Assembly: GCF_017676345.1 (NCBI RefSeq)
Contig: NZ_JAFFZM010000002.1
Coordinates: 372,001 to 436,000, forward strand
Direction: 5' to 3'
DNA from: Streptomyces smyrnaeus
GTDB taxonomy: Bacteria; Actinomycetota; Actinomycetes; Streptomycetales; Streptomycetaceae
Length of the DNA: 64,000 bases
The translations under genes and the position numbers were made by a program. Under the pieces are notes generated by a model that searched no databases, was not told the DNA's origin, and saw only the letters and a list, made by a program, of their open reading frames with translations. Numbering within the stretch: the stretch's first letter is position 1; each line of letters opens with the position of its first letter. Positions 8,976 to 17,394 of this stretch are shown here, piece after piece.

Positions 8976-10649
8976 TCAGATCAGCCGGAAGAGGTCGGCG
9001 GCGGCGTGGACGTCGGTGAGGTCCTCGATGGAACGGAGGTTGTCGCACAAGGCCCCCAGGACCGAGTCGCTTCCGGCGGCCTCCGGGGCGCCGACGACCA
9101 CGCCGAACAGCCGGAAGCCCAAGCGGTGCTTGGCGTCGTTCCAGCCGCGCGTCCATTCCTCGGTGACGCCGCACTCGTCGTCGGTGATCATCACGATGTC
9201 GCCGCGCCTGCGGGCGGTGTCGTCGAACTCCTGCTCCAGCAGTTCACCGGCCGCGGTCAGCGGCGCCTGGTAGCTGGTCCCGCCGCCGAGGAAGCTCTCC
9301 GCGAAGTCGAGGACCCGGGGCAGGTCGGCGGGCTCGTCCGCCGGGAAGCGGAAGACCTGGAGCTTGTCGGCGGCGGAGAACAGGATCCCGACGAAGTCCC
9401 GCCCCGCCTGGCGGGCCTGATCCAGCAGCGCCAGGGCACACGCCTTGGCCCACGCCTCCCGGGAGACCCCGCCGGGACCTGTCTCGTACATGGAGTGCGA
9501 GGTGTCCACACACGCGATGACGGCGCCCTTGCCGGTGGCCTGCTCCTCCTGGCTGTCGTAGAGCATCAGCTCCCCGGCGGCATACCGCACGGCGAACACC
9601 GCCCGCAGCTCGGGCAGACCCAGGTTGGCCAGCTCGGAGGGGATGACGCGGGAGAGGTCGTTGCCCAGCGTGACGCCGACCAGCTCCCCGGTGGCGTTCT
9701 CCACCTTGCGGGCGCGCTCACCACCGGCCATCTGCCGGAAGCGGCCGATCAGCTCGGCCCACCGGGCCAGACGGCTGGTGCGCAGCCGCTCGGCGAGCCG
9801 GGCGCGAGCGTCGAACGGCATCCGTTCCAGCTCGCCGGGGGCAACACCCCATGCCCGCATCAGCGTGGCCTCCTCCCGTACGGACCCGGCGGCCTGTGCC
9901 GCCGCGGTCCGCGCGCCGGCACGCAGACCGGGGGCCGCCGCCGCGAGGGCCTGCGCGGCGGCCTGGGCGGCCTGCCGCGCAGCGGCCTCGGCGGCCCGGG
10001 CGGCCACGACCGCCTGCTGCACGGCGTCGTCGGCCGGGACCGGCACAGCGCCGGAGCCCGCCTCGGAGCCGGCCCCGGGACCGAACCCGAACCCTGCCTC
10101 GGCCCCTGCCGCTGCCTCGTCGGCGGCCTGCCCCAGTGCCTCGCCCACCCCCCTCGCCGCGTCTTCGGCACCCCGCTGGGCCGTGTTCGCCTGCTCGGCC
10201 TGTTCCCAGGCGGCCCGGCAGCGCTCCAACAGCCCGCGCAACGCGGGGGCCTGGGCGAGCACGGCCATGGCGGCGGCGTAGGGGTCACCGACCGTCTCCC
10301 GCCGCAGCTCGGCGAACTCCTGTGTCTCCAGCAGCGAGGTGATGACCTGGTGGTTGACGAGCCGGGAGGGCGCCATCTCCGCGCGCTCGCGCAGCCGCGG
10401 ACCGGTCTTGTAGGCCGCCAGGAAGGCGTCGGTCAGCAGGTCGGCGGTGCACTCGTAGCGCGCGCTCAGCTCCGCGGCCAGCTCGCGCAGCCCGGCCGAC
10501 TGCTCGTAGGTGTCGCGCCATGCGATCCGGTCGAACCGGTCCGTGACGACGGCCGCGGTGTGCCGTCGGCCGGGATCGGCGGCCGACGGGCCCGGCCACG
10601 TCCCGTCCCGCCCCGCCGATCCGCCGAGCCTTCTCGATGCCCCACCCAC
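8976..10649 (-). CDS. VWA-domain protein, ViaA-like partner of the MoxR ATPase
   Basis: The reading frame ends at 8976; the first plausible start is GTG at 10649, about 65 bp past the stop of the upstream MoxR gene, giving 557 residues. An N-terminal helical region (about residues 20-190) includes an Ala-rich coiled stretch. The C-terminal von Willebrand A domain carries the MIDAS motif DTSHS in VIACVDTSHSMYE, plus the later conserved Thr and Asp. VWA proteins encoded beside MoxR ATPases act as substrate or metal-dependent adaptors, as ViaA does for RavA. Gene order and direction argue for one operon. Confidence 0.83.
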   Translation of the reverse strand: MGGASRRLGGSAGRDGTWPGPSAADPGRRHTAAVVTDRFDRIAWRDTYEQSAGLRELAAELSARYECTADLLTDAFLAAYKTGPRLRERAEMAPSRLVNHQVITSLLETQEFAELRRETVGDPYAAAMAVLAQAPALRGLLERCRAAWEQAEQANTAQRGAEDAARGVGEALGQAADEAAAGAEAGFGFGPGAGSEAGSGAVPVPADDAVQQAVVAARAAEAAARQAAQAAAQALAAAAPGLRAGARTAAAQAAGSVREEATLMRAWGVAPGELERMPFDARARLAERLRTSRLARWAELIGRFRQMAGGERARKVENATGELVGVTLGNDLSRVIPSELANLGLPELRAVFAVRYAAGELMLYDSQEEQATGKGAVIACVDTSHSMYETGPGGVSREAWAKACALALLDQARQAGRDFVGILFSAADKLQVFRFPADEPADLPRVLDFAESFLGGGTSYQAPLTAAGELLEQEFDDTARRRGDIVMITDDECGVTEEWTRGWNDAKHRLGFRLFGVVVGAPEAAGSDSVLGALCDNLRSIEDLTDVHAAADLFRLI

Positions 10650-10714
10650 GCCGTGCCCCCTCGCCCCTGTTCCCGGTTCCTGGCCCGTCTCCCCGTCCGC
10701 GTCCTCGTCGGTGC

Positions 10715-11926
10715 TCAGAGCTGGGCCTGCACCATGCTCGCGTCCACGCCGAGGGCCTCGGTGAGAACGCGGGCGCGGACGGCACGCTGATGGCCGGTGA
10801 CCCGGTCTATGGCGGCGGTGGAGCGGCCCGCGCCCGCCGCCTCCTCGCGCAGCTTCTCCAGCCGCTTCCCCGCCATGGCGAGCTTGTTGTGCGCCTTCTT
10901 GATGACCCACTCGCTCAGCGCCTCCCGGGACTGCCCGGCCATGGCGTCGAGCTGGGCCTCCAGCTCGTCGAGGACGTCGGCCAGGTCGAGTGCTTCCTTG
11001 GCGTCCGGGCTGACCAGTTGCAACACCTCGCGCTCGACGGTCGGGCGCTGGGCGGGGGAGTCCCACAGCACGTGCGTCAGGATCGACAGGTCGGTCTCGG
11101 CGACCGCCGGGCGACCGTCGAGGTACGCGGACGCCTGGAGCAGGCCCACCGCCTGCCGCCAGCGGCGGTCGGAGGCGATGAGTTCCTTGCGGCGCAGGGC
11201 GGCCCGCAGCGTGCACACCGCGTCCACGATCGGGTCCGGGACCTCCACGGCCGGCACGGCCTCGGTCACGGCGTGCTGCAGAGCGGCCAGTTGTACCGTG
11301 GTCCGGGTCGGTGCCGTCGGGCGGCTGACGGCGGAGCGGACCAGCGCGGCGAAGTTCGAGGGGTCCGCCAGATAACCGACCTCGATCCGCACCAGCAGCC
11401 GGTCGTAGATCGCGGCCGAGTCCTCTCCGCCGGGCAGTTCGTTGCTCGCCGTGATGGCCCCTATCAGCGGGCAGTGGATCGGCTCGCCGCCGCTCTCAGG
11501 GTGGTAGATCCGCTCGTTGAGGTAGCCCAGCGTCTCGTTCAGCGCCGCCGTGGAGCACTTGAATATCTCGTCGATGAACGCGACGTGCGCGGTGGTGGCG
11601 CGGCCGTCGTAGACCTGGCGGTACTCGCCCCGGGCCAGCGCCGCGACGTCGATGGGGCCGAACATTCTCGTCGGCGCGGTGAACTTCGACAGGAGGATTT
11701 CCCAGTAGGCCGCCCCCTCGATCCTGCCGGTCAGCTCTCGGGCCATCTCGGACTTGGCCGTGCCGGGCGGACCGAGTATCAGCGAGTGCTGCCCGGCCAG
11801 CAGTGTCACCACCAGCGTCCGTACCACGTCGGCCCGCTCGTAGAAGCGGTCCGACAGCTCGCCGGTGATCGCCCGCAGTGCCTCGGCCGTGTCCTGCGCG
11901 TCCTGTGCGCCCATCTGCAACTCCAT
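10715..11926 (-). CDS. MoxR-family AAA+ ATPase (RavA-like)
   Basis: The protein has 403 residues, starting at ATG 11926 (ATG 11914 is an alternative). It shows Walker A GPPGTAKS at about residues 52-59, Walker B FIDEIFK near residue 118, and the sensor region ITASNELP near residue 160. This is the RavA branch of MoxR ATPases, including a C-terminal helical part. Such proteins act as chaperone-like remodelers together with a VWA partner, which is the next gene. The substrate cannot be told from this sequence. Confidence 0.9.
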   Translation of the reverse strand: MELQMGAQDAQDTAEALRAITGELSDRFYERADVVRTLVVTLLAGQHSLILGPPGTAKSEMARELTGRIEGAAYWEILLSKFTAPTRMFGPIDVAALARGEYRQVYDGRATTAHVAFIDEIFKCSTAALNETLGYLNERIYHPESGGEPIHCPLIGAITASNELPGGEDSAAIYDRLLVRIEVGYLADPSNFAALVRSAVSRPTAPTRTTVQLAALQHAVTEAVPAVEVPDPIVDAVCTLRAALRRKELIASDRRWRQAVGLLQASAYLDGRPAVAETDLSILTHVLWDSPAQRPTVEREVLQLVSPDAKEALDLADVLDELEAQLDAMAGQSREALSEWVIKKAHNKLAMAGKRLEKLREEAAGAGRSTAAIDRVTGHQRAVRARVLTEALGVDASMVQAQL

Positions 11927-12190
11927 GCCTGTGACGCCCTGTCGGGCTGTCGGGAGGGAGGCCCTTCCTCCCCCCAGAAACTACGACGGCCCCGAACGGG
12001 AGGTTCCGACCGCCGACCACGATGCCCCCCGCGGGCAGCTGCGCGGGCACCGCGGGGCAGCCGCGGGGGGAGGGGCCGGGCGGCTCGGGGGCGCATTGCC
12101 GCTGTTCCGGTTCCTTGGCAGCCCGATCGTCCACGGAACGCCGACGGGGTGAAGGGGAGAGGGAGGCAGGACCGAGGCAGGACAACGGAA

Positions 12191-12224
12191 AACGGCCCCG
12201 CCGAAGATCTTCGGTGGGGCCGTT
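12191..12224 (-). terminator. Rho-independent terminator after tRNA-Phe
   Basis: The arms 12191-12207 and 12208-12224 form a near-perfect 17-bp hairpin (one G-T pair). On the minus strand it is followed by TTTTCC, as expected for a terminator of the tRNA-Asp/tRNA-Phe transcript. Confidence 0.8.
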
Positions 12225-12244
12225 CGCCCAGTTCAGGGCTGCGG

Positions 12245-12318
12245 TGGCTGGGGCCGGGGTCGAACCGGCGACCTTCCGCTTTTCAGGCGGACGCTCGTAC
12301 CAACTGAGCTACCCAGCC
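12245..12318 (-). tRNA. tRNA-Phe (anticodon GAA)
   Basis: The minus strand folds into a full cloverleaf. Acceptor arms are GGCTGGG and CCCAGCC, the anticodon stem-loop is TCCGC-CTGAAAA-GCGGA, and the T-loop contains GGTTCGACCCC. CCA is not encoded. It is downstream of tRNA-Asp and both probably share one transcript. Confidence 0.95.
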
Positions 12319-12383
12319 CGGCGCTGCGGGGCCGGAGCCCCTGATCGGGCAGGCCATCAAGAGGTGAAGCGACTTGATGGCAG

Positions 12384-12458
12384 CGGTCCTGACGGGATTT
12401 GAACCCGCGGCCTCCACCTTGACAGGGTGGCGAGCACTCCAAACTGCTCCACAGGACC
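12384..12458 (-). tRNA. tRNA-Asp (anticodon GTC)
   Basis: The minus strand gives acceptor arms GGTCCTG and CAGGACC, an anticodon stem-loop CCACC-CTGTCAA-GGTGG with anticodon GTC, and T-loop GGTTCAAATCC. It is 65 bp upstream of tRNA-Phe on the same strand. Confidence 0.95.
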
Positions 12459-12592
12459 AAGTGTTCGTGCGAGCTCCAGTCTCGCACAGTGCGACGAGTG
12501 CTCCCAACCGTTTTCCGGGGCCTTTGGGGGCTCCCCAGCAGGGGTGACGTCGCCGGAAAAGAGTAACAGACCCCGGCGGCTGCCCCGAACCG

Positions 12593-13207
12593 TCACCGGG
12601 CGCCGGTGCTCCGTTCGGGGGCGCCGGCCCGCCACTGGCGGCCGATGGTCAGCAGCATCTGCTGGTAGACGCCCAGGTACCGGAAGGGCTTGATGCCTGC
12701 CATGTACAGGGTGCCGAGGGTTCCGTTCGGCTTCACCAGGACGGTCAGCTGTCCGCGGTACCCCCCGGGGGCCCTGCTGTCCGGGACCCAGCCGACGTGC
12801 ATCACTCCCTGCATCGTGTGGTTGGCCAGCTCGGCCACCCATTCGTCGTGCGTCTGGTAGACGGAGGTGAACGGGACGGGCACCCCCTTGAGGTCCGGCC
12901 CGCGCGGGGCTTCCCGCAGGTCGGCGGGGAGCCGGTCGCGCAGGGTGGGGACGCGGGTGCCGAGGCCCGATGCGGGGTCGTCCCAGCCCAGGAGTGCGCC
13001 GAGCTTCCAGCGGGCCGCGAACAGGAAGCGTGAGACGGCGGTGGACAGGTGCGCGTCGGCGCCGTTCGCCATCTGGTCGACGAGGTGGGCGAAGTCGTCG
13101 GGGCCGCCCGGAGTCGGGATCCGCCATACGTCCTCGACCCGGAAGTCGGGTGCGATCTCGTGGATGCGCCACGGGTGGCGGGTGTGCTCGGTGCGGGGAA
13201 GTCTCAT
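12593..13207 (-). CDS. DUF2867-family protein
   Basis: The gene encodes 204 residues starting at ATG 13207 (MRLPRTEHTRHPWRIHEI). The sequence has features of DUF2867: an N-terminal segment describing APDFRVEDVWRIPTPGGPDDF, a central HVGWVPD strand, and the C-terminal LYMAGIKPFRYLGVYQQMLLTIGRQWR. No membrane segment is evident. Family members are often beside TetR regulators in actinomycetes, and their biochemical role is unknown. Two strong dyad operators lie 14-67 bp upstream, so expression is probably repressor controlled. Confidence 0.8.
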   Translation of the reverse strand: MRLPRTEHTRHPWRIHEIAPDFRVEDVWRIPTPGGPDDFAHLVDQMANGADAHLSTAVSRFLFAARWKLGALLGWDDPASGLGTRVPTLRDRLPADLREAPRGPDLKGVPVPFTSVYQTHDEWVAELANHTMQGVMHVGWVPDSRAPGGYRGQLTVLVKPNGTLGTLYMAGIKPFRYLGVYQQMLLTIGRQWRAGAPERSTGAR

Positions 13208-13220
13208 GATCGGCCCCTGT

Positions 13221-13274
13221 CTATACGGCTCCGTATAGCAAGCAGGCTAGCGCGATCTGTACGGTGCCGTATAG
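13221..13274. promoter_or_regulatory. Pair of 18-bp dyad operators upstream of the DUF2867 gene
   Basis: CTATACGGCTCCGTATAG (13221-13238) and CTGTACGGTGCCGTATAG (13257-13274) are two near-identical dyads, with an 18-bp gap and a 36-bp centre-to-centre spacing. They sit between the DUF2867 start and its probable promoter. The pattern suits a TetR-type repressor. The TetR encoded at 13476 appears to have a different operator type, so the cognate regulator may lie outside the window. Confidence 0.7.
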
Positions 13275-13457
13275 AGGCTTCATGAAAGAAGGCCTCAGAC
13301 GTCAAAAAGCCCCGCCACCCGCGAATTCGCGGGTCGTCCAGCTCGGAGGCGGGCACCGCGGATGAGGCCGGCATCTCTTGAGTCGCGCGGGCCACCCGCT
13401 CGTGGCGGGCATTTCGACCGGTGAGCCGGGCGCCCTCGAAGGCGTGCGCCTCCCTGC

Positions 13458-13471
13458 GCGAACATGTTCGC
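13458..13471. promoter_or_regulatory. 14-bp perfect palindrome at the tetR start
   Basis: GCGAACATGTTCGC overlaps one possible ATG (13464) of the tetR gene and lies 5 bp before the preferred ATG 13476. It shares the CGAAC-GTTCG shape of the dyads at 14295, 14527 and 14557, which suggests autoregulation. Confidence 0.6.
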
Positions 13472-13475
13472 TACG

Positions 13476-14189
13476 ATGAGCGTCGTGGGTGTGAGAAGAG
13501 AGCCGGTCAGCCGCCGGGAGCGTCCGGCCAAGCCTGCCCTGTCCCGGCGCGGAATCGTGGACACGGCCGTGCGGATCATGCGGGCCGAGGGGCTGGAGAA
13601 GGTCACGATGCGCCGCTTGGCGCAGGAGCTGGACACCGGTCCGGCCTCGCTCTATGTGTACGTTGCCAACACGGCCGAGCTGCACGCGGCCGTCCTGGAC
13701 GCCCTGCTCGGCGAGGTCGACCTGACCGGCCGGGAGGGCGGCAAGGGTGGCAAGGACTGGCGCGGCCAGCTCCGAGCCGTCATGACCTCCTACACCTTGG
13801 TGCTCTTCGAGCACCCGCAGCTCGCCCGGTCCGCTCTGGTCGCCCGGCCGAGCGGTGAGAACTATCTGCGGTTGGTGGAGCGCATCCTCGACCTCCTCTC
13901 CCGCAGTGGTGCCGGCCGCGAGCAGGTCGCCTGGGGGGTGGACAAGCTCCTCCAGGACGCGACGGCCACCGCCGCCGAGCAGGCGACGCGTGAGCACGAC
14001 CCCCACTCCGAGGGTGACTGGAGCGTGGCTGTCGGCGCGCTGCACGCTGTGGACGAGACGACGCATCCGGCGATCAGCGCGCACATACCGCATCTGGTCA
14101 GCGGCACGGCCGAGGACCGGATGCGCTGGAGCTTCGACGTGCTCGTCAACGGCATCACGGGTACCCCTGTGCCCGGCCAGGCCGACTGA
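13476..14189 (+). CDS. TetR-family transcriptional regulator
   Basis: This 237-residue protein starts at ATG 13476 (MSVVGVRREPV). It has an N-terminal TetR helix-turn-helix within about residues 25-75: GIVDTAVRIMRAEGLEKVTM, then MRRLAQELDTGPASLYVYV. A C-terminal ligand domain of about 160 residues follows. It reads toward the FAD monooxygenase operon, separated by 620 bp that hold several dyads. It likely represses itself and the monooxygenase/SnoaL operon, possibly responding to an aromatic ligand; that assignment is from context. Confidence 0.85.
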   Translation: MSVVGVRREPVSRRERPAKPALSRRGIVDTAVRIMRAEGLEKVTMRRLAQELDTGPASLYVYVANTAELHAAVLDALLGEVDLTGREGGKGGKDWRGQLRAVMTSYTLVLFEHPQLARSALVARPSGENYLRLVERILDLLSRSGAGREQVAWGVDKLLQDATATAAEQATREHDPHSEGDWSVAVGALHAVDETTHPAISAHIPHLVSGTAEDRMRWSFDVLVNGITGTPVPGQAD

Positions 14190-14811
14190 GTCCCGCGGGC
14201 CCGGCCGCTGCCACGCCGGTGAGCGTCGCTCGCCGGGCCCCCGCCCCCCTTCTGCGCCGGGCCCCGTCCAGGCCCGTCGCGCACCTGTTCGTGACGAATG
14301 CATTCGCCTCGCTGAAAGTGGCCGACGTGGCCGCTTACCGGCCGGCCGCACGGTGCTGTCCCGTCCCTGAACAGGTGCCGGCACAGGCAGCTGTCTCTCC
14401 GGTGCGCACGCGCATCCTCGCTCCCCGAAAAGGTCCCTCGGAGCTTCGGTGGCCCCGGGGTGTCGGCACCTCGAAGTGATCATGGCGCGCCGTGCGGCAG
14501 CCGAACCCGCTCGCCCCGAACCGTCCCGAACGCGTTCGTTCCGACCTTGCTCGTGACGAACGCGTTCGTTACGCTGTGAGTGACGGCGGACCGGTAGACC
14601 GGCAGGGGTCCGCGGAAACGCATGGCCGAGCGGGCGCCGACCCGCTTTGGCATCGTGCCGCCCGCGGTGGCGGTCATGGTGCCGGGTCCGGGTCGGTCCC
14701 GTACTGGGTGCGCGCTCTCGGTGCAGGTCGGCGGAGTTTTCGCCGCGCCACGGCCGCAGGCCGAACCGACATGAAGAGCCGCACCATTCACCACGCACGA
14801 AGGAGCAGGCC
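14190..14811. promoter_or_regulatory. 622-bp regulatory region with three CGAAC/T-type dyads
   Basis: No gene is visible here. CGAATGCATTCG (14295-14306) and two copies of CGAACGCGTTCG (14527-14538 and 14557-14568, 30 bp apart) form a family with the palindrome at 13458. Two copies are preceded by GTGA. They are probable binding sites for the upstream TetR regulator controlling the monooxygenase operon. Confidence 0.6.
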
Positions 14812-16434
14812 ATGAACGAGATCACCCATGCTGCCGACGACACGGCCACCGAAGCGGTGCCCGTGTTGATCGTCGGCGGCAGCCTCGTAGGGCTGTCCGC
14901 CGCGGTCTTCCTGAGCTGGCACGGCGTTCCGGTCGTCTTGGTCGACAAGCACCACGGCAGCTCCCCGCATCCGCGTGCGATCGGCTTCACCACCCGCACG
15001 GTGGAGCACTTCCGGCAAGTGGGGGTCGATGTGCCGCCGTCGCTGCAGGGCATGAAGCCGCCGCGGCGGGCGCGGGTGGAGAGCCTGACCGGTACATGGC
15101 TGGAGGAGTACCCGTGGACCCCGGGCGGCGAGGGCGCCTACGGCGCCGAATACTCCCCGGTGCACGCGATCGCGATCACCCAGGACAGGCTCGAACCCCT
15201 CCTGCGTGACCGGTCGGCCGAGCTGGGCGCGGACCTGCGGCCGGGTACCGAACTGATCGGCTTCGTCCGGGACGACGACGGCGTGACTGCGACACTGCGT
15301 CGCCGCGACGACGGCCACGAGTACCGCCTGCGCGCCCGGTACGTGGTGGCCGCGGACGGCGCGACCAGCGCCATGCGTGAGAAGTTGGGCATCGCCCGTC
15401 ACGGGGCGGGTCCGCTGTCGGTGCAGCGCAGCATCCTGTTCCGTGCGCCCTTGGACGAGTATCTGCGGCACGGTGTGGTCCAGTTCGAGATCGAGCAGCC
15501 GGGCTTGAAGGCGTTCCTGACCACCTACTCCGACGGGCGGTGGGTGCTGATGCTCAGTGACGACGTCGAGCGTGACGCCGACGAGCAACGGCGGGTGGTG
15601 CAGCAGGCGGTCGGCCGTACCGACATCCCCATCGAATTGGTGACCACCGGCCGCTGGGACCTGGCCGGGCTGATCGCTGACCGCTTCTTTGCCGGCCGGG
15701 TGTTCCTCGTCGGCGATGCCGCCCACCAATTGCCGCCCAACCGTGGCGGTTTCGGCGCCAACACCGGAATCGACGACGCGCACAACCTGGCCTGGAAGCT
15801 GGCCGCCGTGCTGGCCGGGAGGTCTGAGCCCCGGCTTCTGGACACCTACGATGCCGAACGTCGGCCTGTGGCGGACCTGCGCCATGACCAACTGTTCGCA
15901 CGCGCCGACTACAAGGCTTACCTGACGGCCCCCCGAACAGACGTGCCGGTGCTCGACGACGCGTCCGTCGAACTCGGCCAGCTCTACCGCTCGGCCGCGG
16001 TGCTGGGCGCGGACGCCGACCTGCCGTCCGCGCGACGACCGGAGGAGTGGTCCGGCCAACCCGGCACCCGGGCCCCGCATCTGTGGGTCACCGTCGACGG
16101 CGAGGAGCGCTCGACGCTGGATCTGTTCCGGCGCGACTGGGTGCTGCTGTCCGAGGACGAGCGCTGGGCCGCCGCCGCGACCCGTGCCGCCGAGCGGTCG
16201 GGCATCCCCGTCACGTTCGTACGCATCGGCACCGACGCGAATCCGGTGGAGCCCGACGCCTTCCGTACCGCCTACGGCCTCGAATCCACCGGGGCCGCCC
16301 TGATCCGGCCCGACGGATACATCGCCTGGCGCGCCATCACCGCCCCGGCCGATCCCGCCCAAGCGCTCAACGTCGCGTTGAACGCTACCGCTGTGCCCAC
16401 CCATGCCATCGAGACAGCAGCAACGGAGTCCTGA
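14812..16434 (+). CDS. FAD-dependent aromatic monooxygenase
   Basis: The protein has 540 residues and starts at ATG 14812 behind AAGGAGCAGG. It shows the three flavin motifs of the class A hydroxylases: the dinucleotide motif VLIVGGSLVGLSAA near residue 20, the DG motif VVAADGATSAMR near residue 180, and the GD motif VFLVGDAAHQLPPNRGGF near residue 300. A C-terminal thioredoxin-like domain follows, as in the PHBH/RdmE/OxyS branch acting on polyketide or phenolic substrates. Downstream is a SnoaL-like gene, so a small catabolic or tailoring pathway is likely. The substrate is unknown. Confidence 0.88.
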   Translation: MNEITHAADDTATEAVPVLIVGGSLVGLSAAVFLSWHGVPVVLVDKHHGSSPHPRAIGFTTRTVEHFRQVGVDVPPSLQGMKPPRRARVESLTGTWLEEYPWTPGGEGAYGAEYSPVHAIAITQDRLEPLLRDRSAELGADLRPGTELIGFVRDDDGVTATLRRRDDGHEYRLRARYVVAADGATSAMREKLGIARHGAGPLSVQRSILFRAPLDEYLRHGVVQFEIEQPGLKAFLTTYSDGRWVLMLSDDVERDADEQRRVVQQAVGRTDIPIELVTTGRWDLAGLIADRFFAGRVFLVGDAAHQLPPNRGGFGANTGIDDAHNLAWKLAAVLAGRSEPRLLDTYDAERRPVADLRHDQLFARADYKAYLTAPRTDVPVLDDASVELGQLYRSAAVLGADADLPSARRPEEWSGQPGTRAPHLWVTVDGEERSTLDLFRRDWVLLSEDERWAAAATRAAERSGIPVTFVRIGTDANPVEPDAFRTAYGLESTGAALIRPDGYIAWRAITAPADPAQALNVALNATAVPTHAIETAATES

Positions 16435-16436
16435 TC

Positions 16437-16898
16437 ATGACCGCCACCACGCTTGAGGAACGTGTCCTCCGCCTCGAAGACATCGAAGCGATCCGTGACC
16501 TGACCGCCCGCTACGCCGACGCGATCAACAAAGGATGGAACGGCAAGACCGTCGACGCCGAAGCGATCCCGGACATCTTCGCGGCCGACGCCCGCTGGGA
16601 AGGCTTCGACGGCGAGGTGACCCACGGCGCGGACGCGATCGCGGCCGTACTGCCCAAGGCCACCTCCGTCGTCCAGCTCTCCATGCACACCTTCCTCAAC
16701 CCGGTCATCACCGTCGACGGTGACACCGCCACCGGGGACTGGCTGATGTGGGTCGGCTCTGTCATGGCTGACAATCCCCGCTCGGTCTATATGAGTGCCG
16801 ACATGACCTACACACGCACCGACAAGGGCTGGCGCATCCAGACCGTGCTCATCGGCTTCGGAACCATGGTCCGGGGCAGTGACGGCGACACCGCTTGA
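16437..16898 (+). CDS. SnoaL/NTF2-like protein
   Basis: This 153-residue protein starts at ATG 16437, 2 bp after the monooxygenase stop. It has a cone-shaped NTF2 fold pattern: an N-terminal helix LEDIEAIRDLTARYADAIN, the FAADARWEGF strand near residue 45, and a late YTRTDKGWRIQT hairpin. Such proteins act as cyclases, isomerases or dehydratases, or as accessory binding proteins. Tight spacing implies an operon with the monooxygenase. Confidence 0.82.
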   Translation: MTATTLEERVLRLEDIEAIRDLTARYADAINKGWNGKTVDAEAIPDIFAADARWEGFDGEVTHGADAIAAVLPKATSVVQLSMHTFLNPVITVDGDTATGDWLMWVGSVMADNPRSVYMSADMTYTRTDKGWRIQTVLIGFGTMVRGSDGDTA

Positions 16899-17087
16899 CG
16901 GTCCTGTAAGGGAGCGGACGCAGGACAGTCGCGGAGAAGCGATACCCCGAGCCCGCCGCAAAATGATCCGCCAGCACGGGATCGGAGGAGGGGCCGGAAG
17001 CCGAATATGCCCGGGGCGCAGCGGTTCTCGATTGCTCGTGCCGGCACCCTGGTGATGACATGACATCACGTGAAACGGGACAAAAGA

Positions 17088-17123
17088 GCCCTCCTGACCT
17101 GTGTTTCCGCAGGTCAGGAGGGC
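17088..17123 (-). terminator. Rho-independent terminator of tRNA-Glu
   Basis: The arms GCCCTCCTGACCT (17088-17100) and AGGTCAGGAGGGC (17111-17123) form a perfect 13-bp stem with a 10-nt loop. On the minus strand it is followed by TCTTTTG. It sits immediately 3' of tRNA-Glu. Confidence 0.85.
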
Positions 17124-17132
17124 TTCAATGAG

Positions 17133-17205
17133 TGCCCCCAACGGGATTCGAACCCGTGCTACCGCCTTGAAAGGGCGGCGTCCTGGGCCGCTAGACGATG
17201 AGGGC
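17133..17205 (-). tRNA. tRNA-Glu (anticodon TTC)
   Basis: On the minus strand the acceptor arm starts GCCCTCA, the anticodon stem-loop is CCGCC-CTTTCAA-GGCGG with anticodon TTC, and the T-arm contains GGTTCGAATCC. Discriminator A is present and CCA is not encoded. Confidence 0.95.
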
Positions 17206-17394
17206 GAAACGGCCCGGCCGGGCGCCTGAACAGCGCTTCGGCAGGCTCGGGCAGCATATGGGATGCACGGACGGTTCGCCAAAACATATTCGGGCGCGGG
17301 CAGCACCCGTCCCTCGGCGTCGTCGGCCCCCGGCGGCCCTGCGGTCACTGGTCCCCGTTGGTCAGCGCCCCCGGAGTCCGGCGCCCCCGGCGGG

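Noticed and set aside
14812..16898. A secondary-metabolite biosynthetic cluster around the FAD monooxygenase
   Set aside because: Only two genes and a regulator are present; no core synthase or further tailoring genes lie nearby.
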